A DNA stretch of 64,000 bases. Origin: Rhizobiales bacterium IMCC20636. Its GTDB lineage: Bacteria > Pseudomonadota > Alphaproteobacteria > Rhizobiales > GCA-2746425. The translations under genes were made by a program, and so were the position numbers. Below the pieces are notes generated by a model. That model was given only the letters and a program-made list of their open reading frames with translations. It did not search any database and was not told the origin of the DNA. Where the stretch lies: NCBI GenBank assembly GCA_016865015.1, contig CP018226.1:4061001-4125000 (forward strand). Reading direction: 5' to 3'. Positions within the stretch are counted from its first letter, which is position 1, and every line of letters begins with the position of its first letter. Of this stretch, positions 56,100 to 64,000 are shown piece after piece.

Positions 56100-57104
56100 A
56101 TGACAGATCAAACGACAATGGACGCTCTCAATAATGCTCCGGGTCACGATGAAGTGTTGCCGTTTTCGGTCGATGCACTGGATGTGCGCGGCCGCGTCGT
56201 GCATCTGAACCAGAGCCTCAACGCCATTCTGGCCCGTCACGACTATCCCAAATCCGTCTCACGCCTGCTCGGAGAGGCTGCGGCACTGACCGTCATGCTT
56301 GCATCCTCCATCAAGCTGGAAGGACGGCTGATTGTACAAGCTCAAACCGATGGTCCGGTTTCGCTGCTGGTGGTCGATATGCAGGCTCCCGGTGACTATC
56401 GTGCAACCGCCAAGTTTGACGAAGATCGCGTGCGGGAACTGGAAGCTGCCGACAATGCCGATGCAGGCTCATTGCTGGGCACAGGAACGCTGGCTCTGAC
56501 GATTGATCAGGGCAAGTATATGAACCGCTATCAGGGCTATGTGGAATTGAATGGCGGCTCTCTGGAAGATGCCGCGCATAATTATTTTACGCGCTCGGAG
56601 CAGATCCCGACCCGTGTTCGGCTGGCCGTGTCCGAATTGATGACCCGGTCTGATAATGGAGAAACCATTCATTCCTGGCAGGCCAGCGGCATGATGGTGC
56701 AGTTTCTGCCCCATGCGACAGACCGTCTTGTCCAGAAAGACCTTCCCGGCGGCGGCGTTGCCGATGAGGAATATCATGCTGCCATGCCGGATGATGATAA
56801 TGCCTGGATCGAAGCACAGGCACTGGTCGATACGTTGCAGGAAAACGAGTTGGCTGACCCGGATTTGTCAGCAGAACGTTTGCTGTTTCGATTGTTCCAT
56901 GAACGCGGCGTGCGGATTTTTGACGCTCTGGACGTGTATGACAAATGTTCCTGCAACTCGGAAAAAGTCGGCGGCGTATTGAGCCAGCTCAGCACCGAAG
57001 AAGTGGTTGAGAGCATTGCAGAAAGCGGTCAGATCGAAGTGACCTGCGAGTTCTGCGCCCGCAGATATGAGTTTGATCCAAAGGCTTTGCTGAAACAGTC
57101 CTGA
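56100..57104 (+). CDS. hslO: Hsp33 redox-regulated chaperone
   Basis: A 334-residue holdase activated by oxidation. The C-terminal zinc switch has Cys-X-Cys (KCSCNSEKV) and Cys-X2-Cys (CEFCARRYEFD), both intact. The N-terminal domain has AALTVMLASSIKLEGRLIVQ and GPVSLLVVDM. A start with AAAGG upstream fits. It follows argF by about 100 bases. Confidence 0.95.
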   Translation: MTDQTTMDALNNAPGHDEVLPFSVDALDVRGRVVHLNQSLNAILARHDYPKSVSRLLGEAAALTVMLASSIKLEGRLIVQAQTDGPVSLLVVDMQAPGDYRATAKFDEDRVRELEAADNADAGSLLGTGTLALTIDQGKYMNRYQGYVELNGGSLEDAAHNYFTRSEQIPTRVRLAVSELMTRSDNGETIHSWQASGMMVQFLPHATDRLVQKDLPGGGVADEEYHAAMPDDDNAWIEAQALVDTLQENELADPDLSAERLLFRLFHERGVRIFDALDVYDKCSCNSEKVGGVLSQLSTEEVVESIAESGQIEVTCEFCARRYEFDPKALLKQS

Positions 57105-57108
57105 TGGT

Positions 57109-57141
57109 CAGGGGCGATTATTGCTGAGGTAATCGCCCCTG
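57109..57141 (+). terminator. Stem-loop after hslO
   Basis: A perfect 12-bp stem CAGGGGCGATTA/TAATCGCCCCTG (57109-57120 and 57130-57141) has a 9-base loop five bases after the hslO stop. There is no T run, so it may stabilise or partly terminate the transcript. Confidence 0.55.
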
Positions 57142-57154
57142 GATTGAACGTTGG

Positions 57155-57556
57155 TGGGCCCTCGGAACAAGTCCGAGGGTGACGGGTTTTAAGGTCGGTC
57201 CTGAACTCCAGTAAGAGATGTACCCAACTCCCAAAGCCGTCTTCCTCGGACTTGTTCCGAGGATCTACACTTCTTTACCCATCATCCCCAGAACTTGGCT
57301 CAGCTGCCCATCGCCCCGCTCAGAGTGCCTTCAAAAAACGTCTGCAAGGAAGCGGGCATCTTGGGCGGCTGGCGGGTTAATTTGCGAGACGTTGCTCATT
57401 GCTAATAGACCCTCGGAACAAGTCCGAGGGTGACGGGTTTTAGGGTCGGTGCCAAGCTCCAGTAAGAGATGTACCGACCTCCATACCCCGTCGTTCTCGG
57501 ACTTGTTCCGAGAACCCATGCAAGTCAATGCATGGGCTCTGCTTCACCAATCCTTG
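57155..57556. repeat. Tandem copies of a ~250-bp repeat with paired palindromes (locus A)
   Basis: CCCTCGGAACAAGTCCGAGG at 57159 and again at 57410 (period 251) starts each unit. About 85 bases later the reverse-complement version follows (57244-57262; 57494-57514 with TT/AA ends). Between them both units share GTGACGGGTTTTA and CCAGTAAGAGATGTACC. The second unit is cut off near the maeB end. Frames within (for example ending SEQVRG) follow the repeat and are not genes. The same family recurs after 63459. Confidence 0.85.
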
Positions 57557-59839
57557 CTACCCGGAAATGCCATAGGCAGCGATGGCGGCCATGTTGACTA
57601 TGTCGCTGTCGCGGGAGCCCATGGGCATGATCTGCACCGATTTGTCGAACCCGACCAGAAGCGGGCCAATGACGGTAGAGCCACCCAGTTCCTGCAGCAT
57701 TTTTGTGGAGATGGATGCCGAGTGGAAGGCAGGCATGACCAGCACATTGGCAGGCCCTGTCAGACGACAGAACGGATAGGAACTCATGACGTCCGCATTC
57801 AGGGCAACATCGGCTGCCATTTCACCGTCATACTCGAAATCCACCCGGCGCTTATCGAGGATTTTCACTGCTTCCTGAACCCGCTCAGACCGTTCGCCCT
57901 GTGGATGGCCGAAGGTGGAATAGGCCAACATCGCGACCTTTGGTTCATAACCAAGACGGCGGGCAACACCGGCCGCCTCTTCGGCAATATCAGCCAATTC
58001 GACCGCGTTTGGCATATCATGGACCGCAGTGTCGGCCACCAATACGGTGCGCCCCCGGCAGATTGCCAGTGACATACCAATGACGCGGTGGCCGGGTTTG
58101 GGATCAATCATCAGCCGTATGTCTTCCAACACCGTGGAATAATTACGTGTGATGCCGGTGACCATGCAATCCGCGTCGCCCAATGCAACCATCGCGCTGC
58201 CGAAGAAGTTACGATCGGTGTTCATCAGGCGCACGCAATCGCGATAGAGATATCCCTTGCGCTGCATGCGGGCATAGAGGAAATCGGCATAATCGCTGTT
58301 GCGGTTGGAGCTTCTGGCGCTGACGACTTCAATCATACCGCCTAGTTCCACGCCAACGGATTTGGCAGTGCTGTGAATTTCATCTTCGCGGCCAACCAGA
58401 ATGGCAGTTCCAAGGCCTTGCGAAACGAAACTGACGGCTGCGCGGATGACCTGCTCTTCTTCGCCTTCGGCAAACACGACCCGTTTCGGGTTGCGCTTTA
58501 CCTTTGCGATGATGCGTTGCAGGGCGTTGGCTGTCGGGTCACGACGTGCCGACAATTCAGCCTGATAGGCCTCCATGTCGACAATCGGCTTTCCGGCAAC
58601 GCCTGATTCCATGGCAGCCTTGGCCACAGCCATCGGCACTGCGGAAATCAATCTGGGGTCAAATGGCACCGGAATGATGTAATTCGTGCCAAATTTCGGC
58701 CGATTGCCGCGATAGGCAGCGGCCACTTCGTCAGGCACATCGGAGCGTGCTAGCTCAGCCAGCGCGCGCGCCGCCGCAATTTTCATTTCGTCATTGATGG
58801 TCGATGCGCGCACATCCAGTGCACCGCGGAAAATATACGGGAAACCCAATACATTATTGACCTGATTTGGGTAGTCCGAGCGACCGGTTGCAACAATTGC
58901 ATCGTCACGAATTTCTGCAACTTCTTCCGGCGTCATTTCAGGATCGGGATTGGCCATCGCAAAAATGATCGGTTGATCCGCCATGGCACGCACCATATCC
59001 GGGGTCAGTGCACCCTTGGCCGAAACGCCGAAAAATACATCTGCGCCCTCCATCGCTTCCAGCAAGGTGCGCGCCTTAGTGGTGGTGGCATGGGCAGACT
59101 TCCACTGGTTCATGCCTTCCTTCCGGCCCTGATAAATCGGGCCCTTGGTGTCGCACAAAATCACGTTCTCATGGGGCATTCCCATGGATTTAATCAGCTC
59201 GATACAGGCAATCCCGGCAGATCCGGCTCCGTTGCAGATCAGCTTTGTTGTCTTGATGTCGCGACCGGTCAGATGCAGCGCATTGATCAGTCCGGCTGCA
59301 GAGATGATGGCGGTGCCATGCTGATCGTCATGGAACACCGGAATGTCCATCAGCTCGCGCAAACGCTGCTCGATGATGAAGCAATCCGGGGCCTTGATAT
59401 CTTCCAGATTGATGCCGCCAAAGGACGGTCCGAGATAGCGCACGGCATTGACGAATTCATCGACATCTGCGGTGTCAATTTCCAAATCAATGCTGTCGAC
59501 ATCAGCAAACCGTTTGAACAGAACCGCTTTACCTTCCATGACCGGCTTGGAGGCCAATGCACCGAGATTACCGAGTCCGAGAATAGCCGTGCCATTGCTG
59601 ATAACTGCGACCATATTGCCGCGCGTCGTGTAGTCATAAGCTCGGGATGGATCTTCCGCTATGGCCAGAACCGGCACGGCGACACCCGGCGAATAGGCCA
59701 GAGACAGGTCGCGCTGCGTCGCCATGGGTTTTGTCGGGGTGATTTCCAGCTTGCCGGGACGGCCCTGCTGGTGAAATTGCAACGCTTCCTGATCGGTCAT
59801 CGGGATGTTGCTCTTGCCGGATTTATCCGTTGCGGGCAT
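57557..59839 (-). CDS. maeB: NADP-dependent malic enzyme with phosphotransacetylase-like domain (MaeB)
   Basis: A 760-residue enzyme. Residues about 15-430 are the malic enzyme: [57 protein letters not shown] and [16 protein letters not shown]. From about 440 a phosphotransacetylase-like domain ([17 protein letters not shown] ...) follows; in this family it regulates the enzyme by acetyl-CoA and has no proven transferase activity. It oxidises malate to pyruvate with NADPH formation. It is divergent from mutS. Confidence 0.95.
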   Translation of the reverse strand: MPATDKSGKSNIPMTDQEALQFHQQGRPGKLEITPTKPMATQRDLSLAYSPGVAVPVLAIAEDPSRAYDYTTRGNMVAVISNGTAILGLGNLGALASKPVMEGKAVLFKRFADVDSIDLEIDTADVDEFVNAVRYLGPSFGGINLEDIKAPDCFIIEQRLRELMDIPVFHDDQHGTAIISAAGLINALHLTGRDIKTTKLICNGAGSAGIACIELIKSMGMPHENVILCDTKGPIYQGRKEGMNQWKSAHATTTKARTLLEAMEGADVFFGVSAKGALTPDMVRAMADQPIIFAMANPDPEMTPEEVAEIRDDAIVATGRSDYPNQVNNVLGFPYIFRGALDVRASTINDEMKIAAARALAELARSDVPDEVAAAYRGNRPKFGTNYIIPVPFDPRLISAVPMAVAKAAMESGVAGKPIVDMEAYQAELSARRDPTANALQRIIAKVKRNPKRVVFAEGEEEQVIRAAVSFVSQGLGTAILVGREDEIHSTAKSVGVELGGMIEVVSARSSNRNSDYADFLYARMQRKGYLYRDCVRLMNTDRNFFGSAMVALGDADCMVTGITRNYSTVLEDIRLMIDPKPGHRVIGMSLAICRGRTVLVADTAVHDMPNAVELADIAEEAAGVARRLGYEPKVAMLAYSTFGHPQGERSERVQEAVKILDKRRVDFEYDGEMAADVALNADVMSSYPFCRLTGPANVLVMPAFHSASISTKMLQELGGSTVIGPLLVGFDKSVQIMPMGSRDSDIVNMAAIAAYGISG

Positions 59840-59978
59840 GGCGTTTCCTGTTTCAATATTGTTAATTTTGTTATTTGGTCTAGCAACTTAGCGAGGCATA
59901 ACGTTATCCACAAGGGATGGATTTGCCCAATTCATAATCCTTCGTGAAATGCGCCGGTTTATTTGCTATTGAAGCATC

Positions 59979-62720
59979 ATGCGCAGCGACGATTCCTCCA
60001 ATGATGACCACCCGACAGACAGCGGCTTAGCAATAGAGCCGACGGTCGATCTGTCTTCAGAACAAAAACTCACGCCGATGATGGCACAGTTCATGGAGAT
60101 CAAGGCGGCCCATCCCGGATCGCTGTTGTTCTATCGCATGGGCGATTTCTACGAAATGTTCTTCCACGATGCGGAAGTCGCAAGCCAGGCGCTTGGAATT
60201 ACCCTCACCAAACGCGGCAAACATCTGGGCGATGATATTCCCATGTGCGGTGTGCCGGTTCATGCCGCAGATGATTATCTGCAGAAACTGATTTCGCTGG
60301 GCCACAAGGTGGCTGTCTGCGAGCAGATGGAAGACCCGGCCGAGGCCAAGAAACGCGGTGCCAAATCGGTGGTGAAGCGGGATGTTGTGCGCCTTGTCAC
60401 CCCTGGCACCATCACCGAAGAACGCTTGCTGGATGCGGGGCAGAATAGTTTTCTGGCCGCATTGGCAAGGGCCAAATCCGGTCCTTTCAGCTTTGCACTG
60501 GCCTGGATTGACATGTCCACGGGCGCGTTTTTTGTCCGGGCGCTGGATGCGATGCAGGTGCCAGCGGCGCTGGCCCGCATTGACCCCAGAGAACTGATCC
60601 TGTCAGACGCGCTTCTGGATGATGGTGAGGTGAAAGAACTGCTGGAGGGCAGTGCTGCAACCTTGAGCCCTGTGCCAAAAGTGTTCTTTGACGGTGCCTC
60701 CGCTGACGGGCGGCTGTGTCGGTTTTTTAACCTCAAGACACTGGATGGCCATGGCAATTTTGAACGCGTAGAACTGGCGGCAGCGGCGGCCATTCTGTCT
60801 TATGTCGAGAAAACCCAAATTGGATCAAGGCCCCCGCTTTCCGTGCCCGAACGGGAAGCAGCACGCAGCGGTATGTCGATTGATGCTGCCACGCGGGCCA
60901 ATCTGGAATTGATGCAGACCCTGTCCGGCAAACGGTCCGGCAGTGTGTTTGATGCCATAGACCGCACGGTAACAGGCGCCGGCGCGCGCTTGCTGGCCAT
61001 GCGTCTGGCAGCGCCCTCAACGGATGTCGCCACCATTCAGACCCGGCAGGATGCGCTGGCATGGGCGCTGAAAAACCCGGCCGGATTGTCCGATTTGCGC
61101 AAGCAGCTGAAGCGCCTGCCGGATATGGCGCGGGCCTTGTCACGCCTGATGCTGGACCGGGGTGGGCCGCGCGATCTGGCCGCCATCCGCAATGGCTTGT
61201 CTGCTGCGCGATCCCTGTCTGATGATCTGAGCGGTTCTGACGGGCTGGTCGGCCAGATCAGGCAGGTTCTGAGTGAAGCGGGCACTGGCGCATTGGCAGC
61301 GCTGGCCGAGGAATTGGCCTTGGCCCTTTCCGATGAGCTACCATTGCTGAAACGTGATGGCGGCTTTGTGCGCACCGGCTACACCGCAGAGCTGGATGAA
61401 CATCGTGGTCTGCGCGATGAAAGCCGCAAGATCATTGCCGGACTGCAGAACCAATATGCCAGCGAAACCGGTGTCAAAGGGCTGAAAGTCCGGCACAATA
61501 ATGTGCTTGGCTATTTCATAGAGGTGACCGCACAAAATGCGACCGCGCTGCAGGAAGATGCAGACCAGCGCTTCATTCACCGCCAGACCATGGCAAACGC
61601 CATGCGGTTCACAACGACCGAACTCAGTGCCCTGCAAAGCCGGATCGCCGGTGCTGCCGATGCGGCCACCAGACTTGAGCTGACCTTGTTTGACAAATTC
61701 CTGGCGCAGGTCAGCGATGCGGCCGAACCGATACAGATCCTGTCGCGCAATCTGGCAGAGCTGGATGTGATTTGTGCGCTCGCCACACTGGCGGACAGCG
61801 AGAATTATTGTCGACCCGACGTGGATGACAGCCTGGCCTTTGCCATTGAAGGCGGCCGACACCCGGTTGTGGAACAGGCATTGCGACAGGACGGCAGTGT
61901 TTTTGTCGCCAATGATTGCACGCTTTCCGGTTCGACCGAGGGCCAGATATGGCTTTTGACCGGACCGAATATGGCCGGTAAATCCACCTTCTTGCGGCAG
62001 AATGCGCTGATTGCTATTCTCGCCCAGATTGGCTCCTATGTGCCTGCGACACACGCCCATATCGGCATTGTGGATGCGCTGTACAGCCGCGTTGGCGCCT
62101 CCGACGATCTGGCCCGTGGCCGCTCCACCTTCATGGTCGAGATGGTGGAAACGGCAGCGATTCTCAATCAGGCCGGACCAAAGGCACTGGTGATCCTGGA
62201 TGAAATTGGCCGGGGCACAGCCACCTATGACGGGTTGGCGATTGCCTGGTCAGCCGTTGAGCATCTGCATGCCATCAATCGCTCACGCGCCCTGTTTGCC
62301 ACCCATTACCACGAGCTGACAGCCCTGTCGCAAACACTGGAGCGGCTGTCCAATGCCACCGTCCGCGTCAAGGAATGGGACGGCAATGTTGTGTTCCTCC
62401 ACGAGATCGTGCCCGGTGCTGCCACCAGTTCCTATGGTATTCAGGTGGCAAAATTGGCAGGTCTGCCGGAAGCTGCGCTGTCCCGCGCCCGCGATGTGTT
62501 GAAACAGCTGGAAATGCAGGAACGGGAGCGCTCGAAAACAACTCTGGTTGATGATCTGCCGCTGTTTTCCATCGCCCCGGAACGCAAGCCATCCAAAACC
62601 ATGGCAACACATGATGAAAAATTGCTGGCGGAACTGGATGCAACCGACCCCGATGATCTGACCCCGCGGGAAGCGCTTGAAGCGCTGTATCAATTGAAGA
62701 AACTGAGGCAAAACCATTGA
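59979..62720 (+). CDS. mutS: DNA mismatch repair protein MutS
   Basis: A 913-residue mismatch sensor. The mismatch-binding Phe-X-Glu is in [13 protein letters not shown]. The ATPase has Walker [18 protein letters not shown], Walker [20 protein letters not shown] and [14 protein letters not shown] 30-residue acidic N-terminal extension precedes [12 protein letters not shown]. The end ([14 protein letters not shown]) is the usual clamp-binding tail. The MoeB/ThiF gene overlaps its stop; glnD, common next in Rhizobiales, is not here. Confidence 0.97.
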   Translation: MRSDDSSNDDHPTDSGLAIEPTVDLSSEQKLTPMMAQFMEIKAAHPGSLLFYRMGDFYEMFFHDAEVASQALGITLTKRGKHLGDDIPMCGVPVHAADDYLQKLISLGHKVAVCEQMEDPAEAKKRGAKSVVKRDVVRLVTPGTITEERLLDAGQNSFLAALARAKSGPFSFALAWIDMSTGAFFVRALDAMQVPAALARIDPRELILSDALLDDGEVKELLEGSAATLSPVPKVFFDGASADGRLCRFFNLKTLDGHGNFERVELAAAAAILSYVEKTQIGSRPPLSVPEREAARSGMSIDAATRANLELMQTLSGKRSGSVFDAIDRTVTGAGARLLAMRLAAPSTDVATIQTRQDALAWALKNPAGLSDLRKQLKRLPDMARALSRLMLDRGGPRDLAAIRNGLSAARSLSDDLSGSDGLVGQIRQVLSEAGTGALAALAEELALALSDELPLLKRDGGFVRTGYTAELDEHRGLRDESRKIIAGLQNQYASETGVKGLKVRHNNVLGYFIEVTAQNATALQEDADQRFIHRQTMANAMRFTTTELSALQSRIAGAADAATRLELTLFDKFLAQVSDAAEPIQILSRNLAELDVICALATLADSENYCRPDVDDSLAFAIEGGRHPVVEQALRQDGSVFVANDCTLSGSTEGQIWLLTGPNMAGKSTFLRQNALIAILAQIGSYVPATHAHIGIVDALYSRVGASDDLARGRSTFMVEMVETAAILNQAGPKALVILDEIGRGTATYDGLAIAWSAVEHLHAINRSRALFATHYHELTALSQTLERLSNATVRVKEWDGNVVFLHEIVPGAATSSYGIQVAKLAGLPEAALSRARDVLKQLEMQERERSKTTLVDDLPLFSIAPERKPSKTMATHDEKLLAELDATDPDDLTPREALEALYQLKKLRQNH

Positions 62721-63478
62721 GCAATGCCCCGCTTTCGCCCGATGAAATAGAGCGCTATGCGCGCCATCTGGTGTTGCCGGAAATCGGCGGATCCGGTCAG
62801 CAAAAGCTGAAGGCGGCGCGTGTGTTGGTGGTGGGTGCCGGAGGCCTTGGTGCACCGGTGCTGCTCTATCTGGCTGCGGCAGGCGTCGGTCATCTGGGCC
62901 TTGTCGATGATGATGAGGTGAGCCTCTCCAATTTGCAGAGGCAGATCATTCACACCACGCAGAATGTCGGCAAGAGCAAGGTGGACAGCGCAGCAGAATG
63001 CCTCACCGCCATCAACCCGCATCCGGTTCTGGAGCTGCACAATACGCGGATCGATGCAAACAACGCCTCGGACCTTGTGTCCCGATACGATATTGTGGTC
63101 GATGGCTGCGATAATTTCGCCACCCGTTTTCTCGTGGCAGATTGGTGTGAGGAGTTGGAAAAAACCCTGGTAACGGGAGCCGTGTCCCGCTTTGACGGCT
63201 CGATCACAACTCTCCAGCCATTCCTCACCGGCCCGGACGGCACGCCCAACCCGCGCTACCGTGACTTGTTTCCGGAAATACCGGATGACAGCACTGTGCT
63301 GAGCTGTGAAGAAGCCGGCATCATGGGCGCACTAACCGGCGTCATCGGCTCGCTGCAGGCACTGGAAGTCATCAAGGCCATCACCGGAACCGGCGAGCTA
63401 CTGATCGGCCGCCATTTGCTGTTCGATGCCGGATCCATGCTGTTCTACCCGGTAAAGTATGGGCGCAAGGCTGGTTGA
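62717..63478 (+). CDS. HesA/MoeB/ThiF-family adenylyltransferase
   Basis: A 253-residue E1-like enzyme that would adenylate the C-terminus of a sulfur-carrier protein (MoaD or ThiS). The nucleotide loop is [19 protein letters not shown], and [13 protein letters not shown] and [10 protein letters not shown] follow. The conserved Cys is in [13 protein letters not shown]. The CxxC pairs that bind zinc in E. coli MoeB are absent (PRYRDLFPE), as in several alphaproteobacterial members. The start is a TTG overlapping the mutS stop. The last five codons and the stop lie within the first copy of the repeat that follows. Confidence 0.88.
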   Translation: MSNAPLSPDEIERYARHLVLPEIGGSGQQKLKAARVLVVGAGGLGAPVLLYLAAAGVGHLGLVDDDEVSLSNLQRQIIHTTQNVGKSKVDSAAECLTAINPHPVLELHNTRIDANNASDLVSRYDIVVDGCDNFATRFLVADWCEELEKTLVTGAVSRFDGSITTLQPFLTGPDGTPNPRYRDLFPEIPDDSTVLSCEEAGIMGALTGVIGSLQALEVIKAITGTGELLIGRHLLFDAGSMLFYPVKYGRKAG

Positions 63479-64000
63479 AATTCAAAGCGTTGGTCGGCGC
63501 AAATGGACCCTCGGAACAAGTCCGAGGGTGACGGGTTGGGAGGTTGGTTCACACCCTCAATAGGAGGATCATCGACCTCCCAAGGTCGTCTTCCTCGGAC
63601 TTGTTCCGAGGATCCACACTGCCTCACCACCAATCCGCTCAGAAATTGGCGCAGCTGCGCATCCCGGCGCTGAGGGTGCCTTCAATCATTCCTGCGAGGA
63701 AGTGCACATCATGGGCGCAAGACTGGTTGAAACTGAGAGCGTTGCTCAGCGCAAATGGGCCCTCGGAACAAGTCCGAGGGTGACGAGTTTGGAGGTTGGA
63801 TCCTACACTCAATAGAGGATCACCAACCTCCCAAGGTCGTCTTCCTCGGATTTATTCCGAGGATCCACACTTCTTCACCACCAATCACTCAGAACTTGGT
63901 CCGGCAACGCATTTCAGCGTAGAGGGTGCCATCAATCATTCCTGCAATGAAGCGCGCGTCATGGGCGCAAGACTGGTTGAAACTGAGAGCGTTGCTCAGC
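63459..64000. repeat. Tandem ~250-bp repeat array with paired palindromes (locus B), runs off the window
   Basis: The phrase ATGGGCGCAAG.CTGGTTGAAA starts at 63459, 63711 and 63961 (periods 252 and 250). Each full unit has CCCTCGGAACAAGTCCGAGG (63508; 63760) and, about 85 bases later, its reverse complement (63593-63611; 63844-63862, the latter with two changes). The first copy begins inside the coding end of the MoeB/ThiF gene. The third copy is cut by the window edge. No gene is seen downstream of 63478. Confidence 0.88.

Noticed and set aside
59904-59912. Perfect DnaA box TTATCCACA between maeB and mutS
   Set aside because: A single 9-mer is expected about once in two windows of this size, and no other boxes or AT-rich unwinding region accompany it.
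63544-63783. 79-codon frame after the MoeB/ThiF gene, similar to one at 57218-57433
   Set aside because: The likeness comes from the shared 250-bp repeat; the frames carry no protein-like pattern.

Overview
This 64-kb window is alphaproteobacterial chromosome, most likely from the order Hyphomicrobiales (Rhizobiales) or a close relative. The placement rests on gene content and order: a chvI-chvG-hprK-EIIA(Man)-HPr string, the cell-cycle regulators GcrA and a DivL-type kinase whose H-box histidine is a tyrosine, a TsaE fused to a sugar-kinase-like domain beside murU-addB-addA, and a hisB-hisH-hisA-hisF-hisE-coaA cluster. The core is moderately GC-rich. The first 10 kb is visibly more AT-rich and is accessory DNA.

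Positions 1-760 hold the right part of an IS5-family element with a programmed -1 frameshift site. Positions 803-10457 look like a 9.6-kb integrative island bounded by an 11-bp direct repeat. The right copy is the 3' end of a tRNA-Arg(ACG) gene. The island carries a giant membrane-anchored parallel beta-helix protein of about 2050 residues, with 17 tandem 53-residue repeats and an unrecognised C-terminal domain. It also carries a MerR-like regulator, small genes (one with an in-frame stop) and a large serine recombinase whose last codons cross the attachment site. The giant protein is the best candidate for an undescribed system.

From 10.6 to 51.4 kb the window is mostly housekeeping: a histidine kinase, membrane cytochrome c, kdsB, pheA, nudC, a HIT protein, dapD, asd, an ABC exporter, the histidine cluster with coaA, a small stress and transport group (SH3 protein, GST, LysE exporter, MarR, EF-hand protein, cytochrome b561, gamma-glutamyltransferase), the ChvGI/PTS regulatory string, ahcY, divL, tsaE-amgK, murU and addBA.

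An IS110-family element sits directly after the addA stop codon. Its upstream non-coding end folds into strong hairpins and is a candidate bridge RNA. Next to it is a 259-bp element with 30-bp inverted ends. Then come gcrA, argD (with a possible attenuator), argF, hslO, maeB, mutS and a MoeB/ThiF-family gene. A repeat family of about 250 bp, each unit carrying an inverted pair of palindromes, occurs in tandem after hslO and again after the MoeB/ThiF gene, where it includes the last codons of that gene.
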